A stretch of DNA of 27,749 nucleotides from Paradesertivirga sp036399495 (lineage in GTDB: Bacteria > Bacteroidota > Bacteroidia > Sphingobacteriales > Sphingobacteriaceae), in NCBI GenBank assembly GCA_036399495.1, contig DASWMZ010000096.1:1-27749 (forward strand), given 5' to 3'. Positions 14,506 through 22,019 of this stretch are shown here, piece after piece. Made by a program: the position numbers and the translations under genes. The notes beneath the pieces are model-generated. The model saw only the letters and a program-made list of their open reading frames with translations, was not told the origin of the DNA and made no database searches. Numbering within the stretch: position 1 is the first letter of the stretch; each line of letters starts with the position of its first letter.

Positions 14506-15696
14506 ATGTCTATCCTATTAAAAACACAAATGATCTATAGTCAATATCTTAAGGCGCTTAAAATCATTTTGATTTTGATGTTTGCAACATCGGTGGCTTT
14601 TGGTCAGGATATCGCTTTTGCTCGCAAAATTGTTGATACTTTGGCATCGCCTTATTTTTGGGGACGTGGTTATACTAAAGACGGTTTAAAAAAGACGGCT
14701 GACTTTCTAAAAAACGAATTTCGATCTTATGGGTTGAAGCCTTTAGTTGGAGACTCTTACTTCCAAGAGTTTACCTTTCAAGTTAATACTTTCCCAGGTG
14801 AGATGAAGGTTTCGGTTAACGGCCTTCGACTGCAACCGGGAAAAGATTTTATCGTTGGTGCGGAAAGCAAGGGCGCCAAAATTAATACCAAGCTTGTTAA
14901 GACAGATAATACTCACTATCAGGACGATAAACATCGAATTATTGTTTCATTAGAAGATAAGCTTACTTGGTCGGTGTCACAATGGCCATTAAAGTATACC
15001 TCTATAAAAATCGATAAAAGAGCTATAAAACTTGCCCCAAAACAGATTAATATAAACATTGAAAACAAAGTACTTAGTCATTTTAAGGCTAACAATATTT
15101 GTGGGATTGTTAAGGGCAAATTAAATCCTGACTCGCTTATCGTGATAACGGCGCATTACGATCACTTAGGTGGGATGGGGCGCGACACTTATTTCCCCGG
15201 AGCAAATGATAATGCCAGCGGGGTTGCGTTGTTGTTAAGCTTGGCGAAGCATTATGCCGCTAATCCCCCGGATTTTTCAGTTGTATTTATATGTTTTGCA
15301 GGGGAAGAAGCCGGATTGTTAGGCTCTAAATACTTCTCCGAAAATCCTTTGGTCAATTTAAAAAATATTCGTTTTCTGATCAATACAGATTTGGCCGGTA
15401 CGGGTGAGGAGGGTATCACGGTAGTGAATGCAACAATTTTTAAAAAAGAGTATGCATTGTTAAATAGTATCAACAATCAGTATAAATATCTGGTAAAAAT
15501 AAACTCGCGCGGCAAGGCAGCTAACAGTGATCATTACTGGTTTACCCAAAAAGGTGTTCCTTCTTTTTTTATTTATACTATGGGTGGAATAAGGGCTTAT
15601 CACGACATCTATGATCGCTCTGCAACTTTGCCCTTAAATGAGCATGAGGATTTATTCAGGTTGCTGGTGAAATTTAATAAAGAACTAATGGAGTAG
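14506..15696 (+). CDS. M28 family zinc aminopeptidase-like protein, secreted
   Basis: The 396-residue protein starts with an N-terminal hydrophobic stretch (about 18-32) ending AFGQ, consistent with a Sec signal peptide. ATG at 14530 (residue 9) would give a more usual signal length. The catalytic di-zinc site of M28 is visible in order: AHYDH (216-220; H217 as ligand), GANDNASG (232-239; D235), FAGEEAGLLGS (264-274; E267 general base, E268 ligand), NTDLAG (293-298; D295), and AYHDIYD (364-370; H366). Thus the peptidase core is intact. It is likely periplasmic and cleaves peptides from the N-terminus. It lies downstream of the AraC regulator on the same strand with 71 bases between, and ends 3 bases from the convergent aroB, so shared control with the regulator is unclear. 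Confidence 0.88.
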   Translation: MSILLKTQMIYSQYLKALKIILILMFATSVAFGQDIAFARKIVDTLASPYFWGRGYTKDGLKKTADFLKNEFRSYGLKPLVGDSYFQEFTFQVNTFPGEMKVSVNGLRLQPGKDFIVGAESKGAKINTKLVKTDNTHYQDDKHRIIVSLEDKLTWSVSQWPLKYTSIKIDKRAIKLAPKQININIENKVLSHFKANNICGIVKGKLNPDSLIVITAHYDHLGGMGRDTYFPGANDNASGVALLLSLAKHYAANPPDFSVVFICFAGEEAGLLGSKYFSENPLVNLKNIRFLINTDLAGTGEEGITVVNATIFKKEYALLNSINNQYKYLVKINSRGKAANSDHYWFTQKGVPSFFIYTMGGIRAYHDIYDRSATLPLNEHEDLFRLLVKFNKELME

Positions 15697-15699
15697 AAT

Positions 15700-16764
15700 C
15701 TATTTCAATAAGTCATTATAAAAATCAAGGCTCTCAAAAATTAGTGCTTCTTCCAGATAAATATTGTAATCGCACTTCCCAATCTCGCTGAGCAATGCAA
15801 AGCCAATTTTTCCCTGAAGGTTTTTCTTGTCGTTTTTCATATACTCAAGTATTTCCTGGTAAATCTCTTTGGATAAGGAATAATCCGGAAATAGAGATTT
15901 TATAAAGGCGATCAATTCATCAAGTTCTGCTCCACTCAAAGAGTTGTGCTTGTGTGAAAGAAAACCTTCACAAATCATTCCGATGGCAATCGCCTCACCA
16001 TGCAACAAGGGGTTTTTATCCGTTTTTAATGAATAGGTTTCGATTGCGTGACCAATCGTGTGACCGAAATTCAATGTTTTGCGCAGCCCTTTTTCGTAAG
16101 GATCTGTGGTAACCACATAGTTTTTTATTTCAACTGAACGATAAATAATATCACCTGTAAAGTTTGTCGGATCAACGGACTTAATTGCCTCAAAATAAAG
16201 TTTATCAGCAATCAATCCATGTTTTACAATCTCGGCGAAGCCGGATACTAACTGACGTTTATCAAGCGTGGTTAAAAATTCCTGACAAATGAATACTGCT
16301 TTTGGCTGGGCAAAAGTTCCGATGATATTCTTAACGCTTCCTAAATCAATGCCTGTTTTCCCGCCCACAGATGCATCCACCTGAGAAAGTAAAGTGGTAG
16401 GAATCTGCACAAAGTCTATTCCTCTTTTATAGGTTGAAGCAGCAAATCCACCCATATCAGTAATTACGCCACCACCAACATTTATCAGTAAACTGTTTCT
16501 GTCGGCGTCGAAATCCAACAACATTCGCCACACGCCAATACAGTAATCTATATTTTTATTTTCTTCTCCAGGGTCTACCTCAATAATATCGTAGTTGTCT
16601 AAATCAGGCAGATACTTGCCAATAAGAGGCATGCAATGTTCTGAAGTGTTTAAGTCTGTAAGGAAAAATATTTTTGAGTAGCTCGAGTTATCAAGGAATG
16701 ATTTGAGGTTTGAAAGGTTTTGGTCAAAAAATACCGAGTAGCCGTTGCTTTGAATTGCCTGCAT
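15700..16764 (-). CDS. aroB: 3-dehydroquinate synthase
   Basis: This 354-residue enzyme converts 3-deoxy-D-arabino-heptulosonate 7-phosphate to 3-dehydroquinate in the shikimate pathway, using NAD and a divalent metal. The NAD/phosphate-binding GGGVITDMGGFAAS (97-110) and PTTLLSQVDASVGGKTGID (122-140) motifs are present, as are metal ligands E178 in GFAEIVKHG, H235 in LNFGHTIGHAIE and H255 in LLHGEAIAIGM. Length is normal. The start codon directly follows the stop of the S4-domain gene (TAA then ATG, no spacer), so the two are very likely translationally coupled in one operon. It is convergent with the M28 peptidase gene, 3 bases apart. No other aro gene is nearby. Confidence 0.95.
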   Translation of the reverse strand: MQAIQSNGYSVFFDQNLSNLKSFLDNSSYSKIFFLTDLNTSEHCMPLIGKYLPDLDNYDIIEVDPGEENKNIDYCIGVWRMLLDFDADRNSLLINVGGGVITDMGGFAASTYKRGIDFVQIPTTLLSQVDASVGGKTGIDLGSVKNIIGTFAQPKAVFICQEFLTTLDKRQLVSGFAEIVKHGLIADKLYFEAIKSVDPTNFTGDIIYRSVEIKNYVVTTDPYEKGLRKTLNFGHTIGHAIETYSLKTDKNPLLHGEAIAIGMICEGFLSHKHNSLSGAELDELIAFIKSLFPDYSLSKEIYQEILEYMKNDKKNLQGKIGFALLSEIGKCDYNIYLEEALIFESLDFYNDLLK

Positions 16765-16971
16765 TTATTTAACAATGATTTTTTTATTTTCGAACTCTAT
16801 GATATCTCCTCGCTTTACTTTTAGGCGTTTACGATAATCAACAGTACCATTGTACTTTACTAAGCCATCAGTAACTACCATTTGTGCTTCTCCACCGGTT
16901 TGAACCAGGTTGGTTGCCTTTAATAGCTGAATTAATGGAATGAAATCGCCTTCCAGTTTAAACTCAATCAT
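16765..16971 (-). CDS. Small S4-domain RNA-binding protein (YaaA/YbcJ type)
   Basis: The 68-residue protein is almost entirely one S4 RNA-binding fold: FIPLIQLLKATNLVQTGGEA (11-30), then VTDGLVKYNGTVDYRKRLKV (33-52), then KRGDIIEFENKKIIVK. The pattern (helix, GGEA turn, V-x-NG strand, RKRxK, GD) matches the stand-alone S4 proteins of the YaaA/YbcJ group, which bind ribosomal or structured RNA; the exact target is unknown. It precedes aroB with no gap, so it is the first gene of a two-gene operon. A perfect -7 box ends 5 bases before the ATG, suggesting a leaderless transcript. No alternative start is available close by. Confidence 0.85.
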   Translation of the reverse strand: MIEFKLEGDFIPLIQLLKATNLVQTGGEAQMVVTDGLVKYNGTVDYRKRLKVKRGDIIEFENKKIIVK

Positions 16972-16975
16972 GTTG

Positions 16976-16983
16976 CAAACTTA
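16976..16983 (-). promoter_or_regulatory. -7 box of the S4-aroB operon, almost on the start codon
   Basis: On the minus strand this is TAAGTTTG, a perfect TAnnTTTG. Only CAAC separates it from the ATG at 16971-16969, so transcription would begin at or next to the start codon. A convincing -33 element is missing. Confidence 0.5.
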
Positions 16984-17027
16984 CAATCCTTCTGCAATAA
17001 TTGAGTCTATAATCTGTTAATTTGTGA

Positions 17028-18224
17028 ATGATTGAAAATGTAGACGATCAGGAGTCAGGTGCCACTTTAGATTTCGACAATACTGAAATTGCTTTTCGCG
17101 GAAAAAGTGATGATGACCTCAATCAATCATATCAGCTGTTTAAACTTATCAATAATAGAATTCTTGCTGTAATTGGTCCTCCAATAACAAGTTTCGCTCT
17201 TAATATCGGACTTCCCATCAGCGGAATTATTAAAAAAACTTTTTTTAAGCAGTTTTGTGGAGGCGAAACCATTAAAGAATGTAAGCCTGTGGTTGATTCA
17301 TTATGGAATGAAAAAGTAGGCACCATATTAGATTATTCTGTAGAGGGTTTGCAGGAAGAATCTGCGTATATCAACACTGCAAATGAAATTATTAATACCA
17401 TAAAGCATGCTGAGCTAGATGATAGAATTTCGCTTTGTGTTTTTAAAGTAAGCGGAGTAGCTCGTTTTGATTTACTCGAAAAAATTAGTGAGGGTGTAGA
17501 ACTAAGCGCGGCGGAAGAGACTGAATACTTTAAAGTAAAAGGCAGAGTAAACAACATTTGTAAAACAGCGTATGATGCAGATGTTCAGGTTATGGTTGAC
17601 GCGGAGGAATCATGGATTCAGATAGCTATTGATAACCTGGTTGTTGAAATGATGCAATTGTACAATCTAGAAAAAGCAATTGTTTACAATACGTATCAGC
17701 TGTACAAGGTTGATGGCTTAATCACACTTAAGGATCATTATATACAGGCAGAAACGGGTGGCTTTGTTTTGGGAGCAAAGTTGGTTCGAGGCGCATACAT
17801 GGAAAAGGAGCGAGCTCGTGCAATAGCCCTTAATTATAAATCACCTATTCACGCCACAAAACAAGAAACAGATCGAAATTATAATGAGGCTCTTAGTTAT
17901 TGTGTTCAGCATCTAAAATATATTGCACTGGTTGCGGGAACACATAATGAAGAAAGTTGTGCCTTTCTGGCGAAGATGTTAAAAAATACAATGCAGGTAA
18001 ATCACCTTCATGCTTATTTTTCCCAGTTGCTTGGGATGAGCGATAACCTAAGTTTTAATCTTGCACATGCAGGATACAACGTAGCCAAGTACGTTCCTTA
18101 CGGCCCAGTAAAAGCTGTAATGCCCTATTTATTTCGCCGGGCTAATGAGAATAGTGCGGTTAAAGGTCAGGTTGGGAGAGAACTAAGATTGATAATTAAG
18201 GAAAGAAAAAGAAGAGGGCTGTAA
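17028..18224 (+). CDS. Proline dehydrogenase (monofunctional, FAD)
   Basis: The 398-residue protein has the proline dehydrogenase barrel and catalyses the first step of proline catabolism, proline to pyrroline-5-carboxylate, with electrons to FAD and then quinone at the inner membrane. Visible signatures are FKVSGVARFDLL (139-150), VMVDAEESW (188-196), GAKLVRGAYMEKERARA (249-265), a VAGTHNEES segment, and YGPVKAVMPYLFRRANENSA near the C-terminus. The RRANEN block holds the two arginines that bind the proline carboxylate. It is the single-domain type found in Bacteroidota, with no pyrroline-5-carboxylate dehydrogenase part. It is divergent from the S4-aroB operon; TTAATTTG at 17017-17024 is one base off the -7 consensus and lies close to the ATG. 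A terminator follows. Confidence 0.92.
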   Translation: MIENVDDQESGATLDFDNTEIAFRGKSDDDLNQSYQLFKLINNRILAVIGPPITSFALNIGLPISGIIKKTFFKQFCGGETIKECKPVVDSLWNEKVGTILDYSVEGLQEESAYINTANEIINTIKHAELDDRISLCVFKVSGVARFDLLEKISEGVELSAAEETEYFKVKGRVNNICKTAYDADVQVMVDAEESWIQIAIDNLVVEMMQLYNLEKAIVYNTYQLYKVDGLITLKDHYIQAETGGFVLGAKLVRGAYMEKERARAIALNYKSPIHATKQETDRNYNEALSYCVQHLKYIALVAGTHNEESCAFLAKMLKNTMQVNHLHAYFSQLLGMSDNLSFNLAHAGYNVAKYVPYGPVKAVMPYLFRRANENSAVKGQVGRELRLIIKERKRRGL

Positions 18225-18244
18225 TCTAGATTTAAGTAGAAAGT

Positions 18245-18277
18245 AAAAAAGCTACCCTTATTGGGGGCAGCTTTTTT
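18245..18277. terminator. Bidirectional terminator after proline dehydrogenase and the small lipoprotein
   Basis: AAAAAAGCT (18245-18253) pairs with AGCTTTTTT (18269-18277), with CCC/GGG pairs inside and a small loop. T-runs leave the stem on both strands. It lies between two convergent genes. Confidence 0.8.
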
Positions 18278-18294
18278 ATTTTGCTTTTTTGAGA

Positions 18295-18492
18295 CTAGTG
18301 AGCAGCAACGCTATCAGTAGCAGCAGAGTCAGTAGCTAAAGAATCAACAGTCATAGTAGAAGCAGTATCAATAACAGTTGCAGTATCAACATCAGTTGAA
18401 TCAGCACCTTCGCCAGTTTTGTTAGAGTTACAAGCAGCAACTGATAAAGAGATAGCTAAAGCTAAGAAACCGAATTTGAATGAATTTTTCAT
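18295..18492 (-). CDS. Small acidic Ser/Thr/Asp/Ala-rich lipoprotein, unknown
   Basis: The 65-residue product has a lipoprotein signal peptide: two early lysines, a hydrophobic stretch at 7-18, and the lipobox SVAAC with Cys at 21. The mature chain of 45 residues is composed mostly of Ala, Asp, Ser, Thr and Val, with repeated TDS and D-x-A units, seven Asp and no aromatic residue, so it is likely disordered. Bacteroidota carry many such short, acidic lipoproteins of unknown function. The start ATG is supported by the signal peptide. It is divergent from the sigma factor gene by 143 bases and could be part of the same stress response, but I see no direct proof. Confidence 0.65.
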   Translation of the reverse strand: MKNSFKFGFLALAISLSVAACNSNKTGEGADSTDVDTATVIDTASTMTVDSLATDSAATDSVAAH

Positions 18493-18555
18493 TTTTAACG
18501 TTAAAATTTGTGATTAAATATATATTTCAATCATTAATACATGCAGGCCAAAAAG

Positions 18556-18610
18556 GTAACCCTGCTTTCTTTAAATATTATTGATTTTATTTTTTTTATC
18601 ATTGGGTTAC
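18556..18610. repeat. Inverted repeat GTAACCC / GGGTTAC upstream of the sigma factor gene
   Basis: GTAACCC at 18556-18562 and GGGTTAC at 18604-18610 are exact 7-base inverted repeats 41 bases apart, in the region between the lipoprotein and the sigma factor gene. The AAC in the left copy could also be part of an ECF -35 element. Such a short match can occur by chance. Confidence 0.3.
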
Positions 18611-18635
18611 AAAATAAACATTAGGGTATTAACTA

Positions 18636-19202
18636 GTGAGCAGAGAGATAAAAAGTTCAGTACCAGAAGATAGCGAGGTTGTTTTAGGTATTCTTAATGA
18701 CTCGAGAAAAACACTTGAGGGAATATATAAATCATATTTTCCGATGGTGTTACAATTAATAATAACCAACAGCGGATCTGAAGATGATGCAAAAGATATT
18801 TTTCAGGAAGCGGTTATCGTTCTTTATGACAAAGTAAAAGCTGGAAACTTTGAGTTAAACAGCAAACTTAAAACATTTTTGTACTCTGTATGCAGACGCT
18901 TATGGCTTAAGCGTTTAAATGTTAAAAGCCGGAATTCGGGCAGTATTTCGGATTTTGAAGATGTAATTGCGGTTGAACATGATCTGGAATATCATGAGGA
19001 GAAGGACAGGCAATTCCATCAGATGGATGAAGCATTGTCTCATTTAGGAGAACCTTGCAGAACCATAATTGAAGAGTTTTATATGAATAGCAAATCTATG
19101 CAGGAGATTTGTGACGCGTTAGGTTATACCAATGCTGATAATGCAAAAAATCAGAAGTATAAATGCCTGCAACGGCTGAAGAAACTTTTTTTCAGCACAT
19201 AA
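18636..19202 (+). CDS. ECF-like sigma-70 family RNA polymerase sigma factor
   Basis: The 188-residue protein begins with GTG at 18636; no better start is seen upstream in frame. Region 2 is visible in IYKSYFPMVLQLIITNSGSE (31-50) and the following DDAKDIFQEAVIVLYDKV block with the promoter-recognition helix, then LKTFLYSVCRRLWLKRL. Region 4 is in EALSHLGEPCRTIIEEFYMN (about 129-148), with a helix-turn-helix around MQEICDALGYTNADNAKNQK, and the QKYKCLQRLKKLF end typical of ECF factors. Thus it is a two-domain sigma factor, which directs RNA polymerase to stress or envelope genes. The protease gene starts 11 bases after its stop, so the pair is very likely co-transcribed. In line with many ECF factors, the neighbour is likely its regulator. 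Confidence 0.88.
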   Translation: MSREIKSSVPEDSEVVLGILNDSRKTLEGIYKSYFPMVLQLIITNSGSEDDAKDIFQEAVIVLYDKVKAGNFELNSKLKTFLYSVCRRLWLKRLNVKSRNSGSISDFEDVIAVEHDLEYHEEKDRQFHQMDEALSHLGEPCRTIIEEFYMNSKSMQEICDALGYTNADNAKNQKYKCLQRLKKLFFST

Positions 19203-19213
19203 TAATAACTAAA

Positions 19214-20284
19214 ATGGAGTTGACAGAACGTATTGAGGCTTATTTGGATGGTACAATGAGTGATGCTGAGTTTCAGGCCTTTGAAAAATTGCGCTTAGAA
19301 AATCCAACCATCGATCAACAAATAGTTATCCATCAAACCTTTCTTGCTACTTTAAGCAGTTACGGTAAAAAGAAGAAACTCATTTCTGATATGAATGCTA
19401 TCCATGAAACACTGGATATCAAAACAATGAAAGAAGATGCGCTTCCAACTTCTACTCTTATTCGCATATTATGGAATAAGTATAAGGTTAATGCCGCTGT
19501 TGCCGCTTCTGTGGCAATTCTTGCCGTTTACACATCTCTATTATCAACAGGATATTTCTCACATAAAAATGCTACAAAGTCTGATTATAACGCACTAAAG
19601 CGAGAAGTAAAGCAGGTTAAAAAAGATCAGAAAGAAATTCTTCGCAACATTAAGGGGCCAGTTAATCCAGGGCTCTTTGGCGGAACGGGCTTTGCTTTAA
19701 CATCCGATGGCTATGTGGTAACAAATAGCCATGTGATAAAAGGTGCTGATTCGGTATATATTCAAAACGCTAAAGGCGATGCGTATAAAGTTGATGTAGT
19801 TTTTGAAGATGCTCAGTATGATGTTGCTATTTTGAAGATTAATGATGCAAACTTTGAGTCGTTTGGTAATCTTCCGTATTCATTTAAAAAGTCTTCGTCC
19901 GACGTAGGCGAAAATGTATATACCATAGGTTTTCCTAAAGATGATTATGTTTTAGGTAGAGGATACCTTAGTTCTAAAACTGGTTATCAAGGCGATACCA
20001 CCGAGTATCAAGTAGATATTTCAGTAAACAACGGTAATAGTGGCGGACCATTATTAGATAGTAGAGGAAATGTGATTGGGGTAATAAAGGGTAAGCAGTC
20101 GCTTGCTGATGGTACCGGTTTTGCGGTAAAGTCTAAATATGTTTTGGCTGCTATTGATTCGGTTAATAAGCGCTCCGAAGATGTGAGTATTCTCCTTAAC
20201 AAAAAGAATCTATTAACAGGCTTGAGCATGGTTGATCAAATCAAGAAAGTAGAGGAATATACCTTTATGGTGAAAGTTTATTAG
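19214..20284 (+). CDS. Membrane-anchored trypsin-like (S1C/HtrA-type) serine protease with anti-sigma-like N-terminus
   Basis: ATG at 19214 gives 356 residues; an in-frame ATG at 19163 would overlap the sigma gene and is not preferred. Residues 1-75 (MELTERIEAYLDGTMSDAEF and onward) look like the cytoplasmic helical domain of anti-sigma factors, with the EAYLDGTMSDAE element; no zinc-ligand HxxxCxxC motif is visible. One transmembrane segment spans about 93-113. A short coiled region (about 122-146) leads to a trypsin-fold domain whose catalytic triad is complete: H173 in TNSHVI, D203 in AQYDVAIL, S276 in NGNSGGPL. The domain would face the periplasm. No PDZ domain is present, so it is shorter than DegP/DegS. 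It probably binds the sigma factor on the inside and senses or cleaves proteins outside. Confidence 0.8.
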   Translation: MELTERIEAYLDGTMSDAEFQAFEKLRLENPTIDQQIVIHQTFLATLSSYGKKKKLISDMNAIHETLDIKTMKEDALPTSTLIRILWNKYKVNAAVAASVAILAVYTSLLSTGYFSHKNATKSDYNALKREVKQVKKDQKEILRNIKGPVNPGLFGGTGFALTSDGYVVTNSHVIKGADSVYIQNAKGDAYKVDVVFEDAQYDVAILKINDANFESFGNLPYSFKKSSSDVGENVYTIGFPKDDYVLGRGYLSSKTGYQGDTTEYQVDISVNNGNSGGPLLDSRGNVIGVIKGKQSLADGTGFAVKSKYVLAAIDSVNKRSEDVSILLNKKNLLTGLSMVDQIKKVEEYTFMVKVY

Positions 20285-20430
20285 AAGCCATATTTAATTG
20301 CTGAATACAAGACCCTTAGACGTGGCTAATGCTACTTCAACTTCGTTTGCGAATAACAGTTGTTATTTACTTTGATATGCCTAGCACTTCTCATTAAGTT
20401 CCTTGCATGAGTTAAGTGTAAGATTTGTAC

Positions 20431-20790
20431 ATGAAGTACCTTGCTTATATTTGTTTTTTTCTGGTGAGTTGCGATATTTCTGCTAAACTTCAAATTGCTA
20501 ATAGATCCAAAAGCACTGTTCAGTATCGATCTACAACTGAGTTAGAGCGTGATAGTAATAAGGTTATTAATATTGAGATCAGTGCTTTCAAAAAAGCTAA
20601 TTTGCTATTTGGGTTCGGTCAGTTTTGGACAGATCAGCGGATTGAAAAATATGCTCAAAGTTCTAAAAGGATTGATTTCATTACAGTAAAAGACACTTTT
20701 ACTGTATCAGGTCAACATGAAATTGGCAAATTTTTGAAGGATAAAAGAAAGGGGATTTTTAATCAAACTCTTAAAATCGTGATTAAGTAA
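20431..20790 (+). CDS. Putative small lipoprotein, unknown function
   Basis: The ATG at 20431 gives 119 residues; a TTG two codons upstream is unlikely. The N-terminus is short and hydrophobic and ends in LVSC (11-14), an acceptable lipobox. The rest is rich in Lys, Ser and Thr, with strands such as KLQIANRSKSTVQYRS (20-35) and FTVSGQHEIGKFL (around 88-100), and may form a small beta domain. No known family is recognised. It is between the protease gene and the end of nuoD, on the same strand as the protease but 146 bases away. The intervening sequence has a small inverted repeat (20352-20367) but no clear promoter. A relation to the sigma system is possible but not shown. Confidence 0.55.
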   Translation: MKYLAYICFFLVSCDISAKLQIANRSKSTVQYRSTTELERDSNKVINIEISAFKKANLLFGFGQFWTDQRIEKYAQSSKRIDFITVKDTFTVSGQHEIGKFLKDKRKGIFNQTLKIVIK

Positions 20791-20825
20791 CCACGTAATA
20801 GAATTGACAATTTGCATAGCATAAC

Positions 20826-22019
20826 CTATCGATCGAGTTCTCCTAGAACAATATCTATCGAACCAATAATTGCAATTAAATCCGCGATTAAAATTCCTCT
20901 AGAAATTTCAGATATGACTGATAAATTATGGAAGCTTGGCGCTCTCGCTTTTACTCGTTTAGGAATTTCACTCTTCCCATCAGTAATAAAATAATATCCT
21001 AATTCTCCGCGAGGGCTTTCTGCCCGGAAATAAAAATCCTGCGCCTTGGGAATAATCTTTTTCGGAAGCTTGGCGCGAGGGTCAAAATCAGGTGTTCTTT
21101 TAAGATCTTTTGTTAAACGCTCGATACATTGTTCAATCATTGAAAGTGACTCCTGGATTTCGTCTACCCGAACTTTGAATCTGTCCCAGCAATCCCCCTT
21201 GGTGCCCATTTCTCCTTTTCCTACCGGGATATCAAATTCCAGTTCGGGATAGGCGGAGTATTCGTCAACACGTCGTAAATCCCATTTTAGGCCGGAAGCA
21301 CGAAGCATTGGCCCGGAGCAGCCATAGCTTATCGCCACATCTAATGGAAGTATACCAACATTTGCCGTGCGGGAAATGAAGATCTGGTTATCCGTAAGCA
21401 AAGAATTAAGCTCCACCATTTTTGGCTTAAAGTAGTCTACAAACTCTTTACAGCGCTCTTCAAATCCAACGGGTAAGTCGTAATATAATCCTCCAACCCA
21501 AATGTAATTATACAACAACCTCGACCCCGACGCCCATTCAAGCATATTCATAATATGCTCCCGGTCGCGAAAGCACCAAAGGAAAGGGGTGAAGGCACCA
21601 ATATCAATACCGTAAGTTCCAAGTGCAATTAGGTGAGAACCAATTCGATTCAACTCACAAACTAACACCCGGATATACTCAACACGCTTTGGAATATCTT
21701 TATCAATTCCAAGCATCTTTTCTACACCCATTACCCAGGCATGCGAATTATTCATCGAGGCCAGATAATCCATCCGATCGGCAAAAGGAATAGTTTGCTG
21801 ATAGGTAAGGTTCTCTGCATGTTTTTCAAAACAGCGATGTAAGTATCCCATATGAGGAATAACCTCTTTCACGATCTCGCCATCGGTTATAACTTCAAGC
21901 CTTAAAACACCATGCGTGGAAGGATGCTGAGGCCCGATGTTTATAATCATCTCATTGCTCTCGGCGCCGGCTATAAGTTTTTCGTAACGAGTTTGAGTTG
22001 AGGCTAAGGACTTTTCCAT
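20826..22019 (-). CDS. nuoD: NADH-quinone oxidoreductase subunit D
   Basis: The 397-residue protein is the 49-kDa-type subunit of respiratory complex I, part of the hydrophilic arm close to the quinone site. It has the family landmarks INIGPQHPSTHGVLRLE (27-43), HMGYLHRCFEKHAENLTYQQ (56-75), then DRMDYLASMNNSHAW (81-95), and near the C-terminus ESPRGELGYYFITDGKSEI and the ending AIIGSIDIVLGELDR. Length is normal. It follows nuoC with the ATG directly after the nuoC stop, so the two are coupled. The next gene downstream is on the opposite strand, so no nuoE follows. Complex I subunits other than C and D are absent from this window. Confidence 0.96.
   Translation of the reverse strand: MEKSLASTQTRYEKLIAGAESNEMIINIGPQHPSTHGVLRLEVITDGEIVKEVIPHMGYLHRCFEKHAENLTYQQTIPFADRMDYLASMNNSHAWVMGVEKMLGIDKDIPKRVEYIRVLVCELNRIGSHLIALGTYGIDIGAFTPFLWCFRDREHIMNMLEWASGSRLLYNYIWVGGLYYDLPVGFEERCKEFVDYFKPKMVELNSLLTDNQIFISRTANVGILPLDVAISYGCSGPMLRASGLKWDLRRVDEYSAYPELEFDIPVGKGEMGTKGDCWDRFKVRVDEIQESLSMIEQCIERLTKDLKRTPDFDPRAKLPKKIIPKAQDFYFRAESPRGELGYYFITDGKSEIPKRVKARAPSFHNLSVISEISRGILIADLIAIIGSIDIVLGELDR

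Noticed and set aside
19163..19213. Earlier start of the serine protease gene inside the sigma factor gene
   Set aside because: The extra 17 residues are not domain-like, and ATG at 19214 follows the sigma stop by 11 bases with a natural anti-sigma-like beginning.
20352..20367. AATAACAGTTGTTATT palindrome as a terminator of the protease gene
   Set aside because: The stem is short and AT-only apart from one pair, and no T-run follows; it may be chance.
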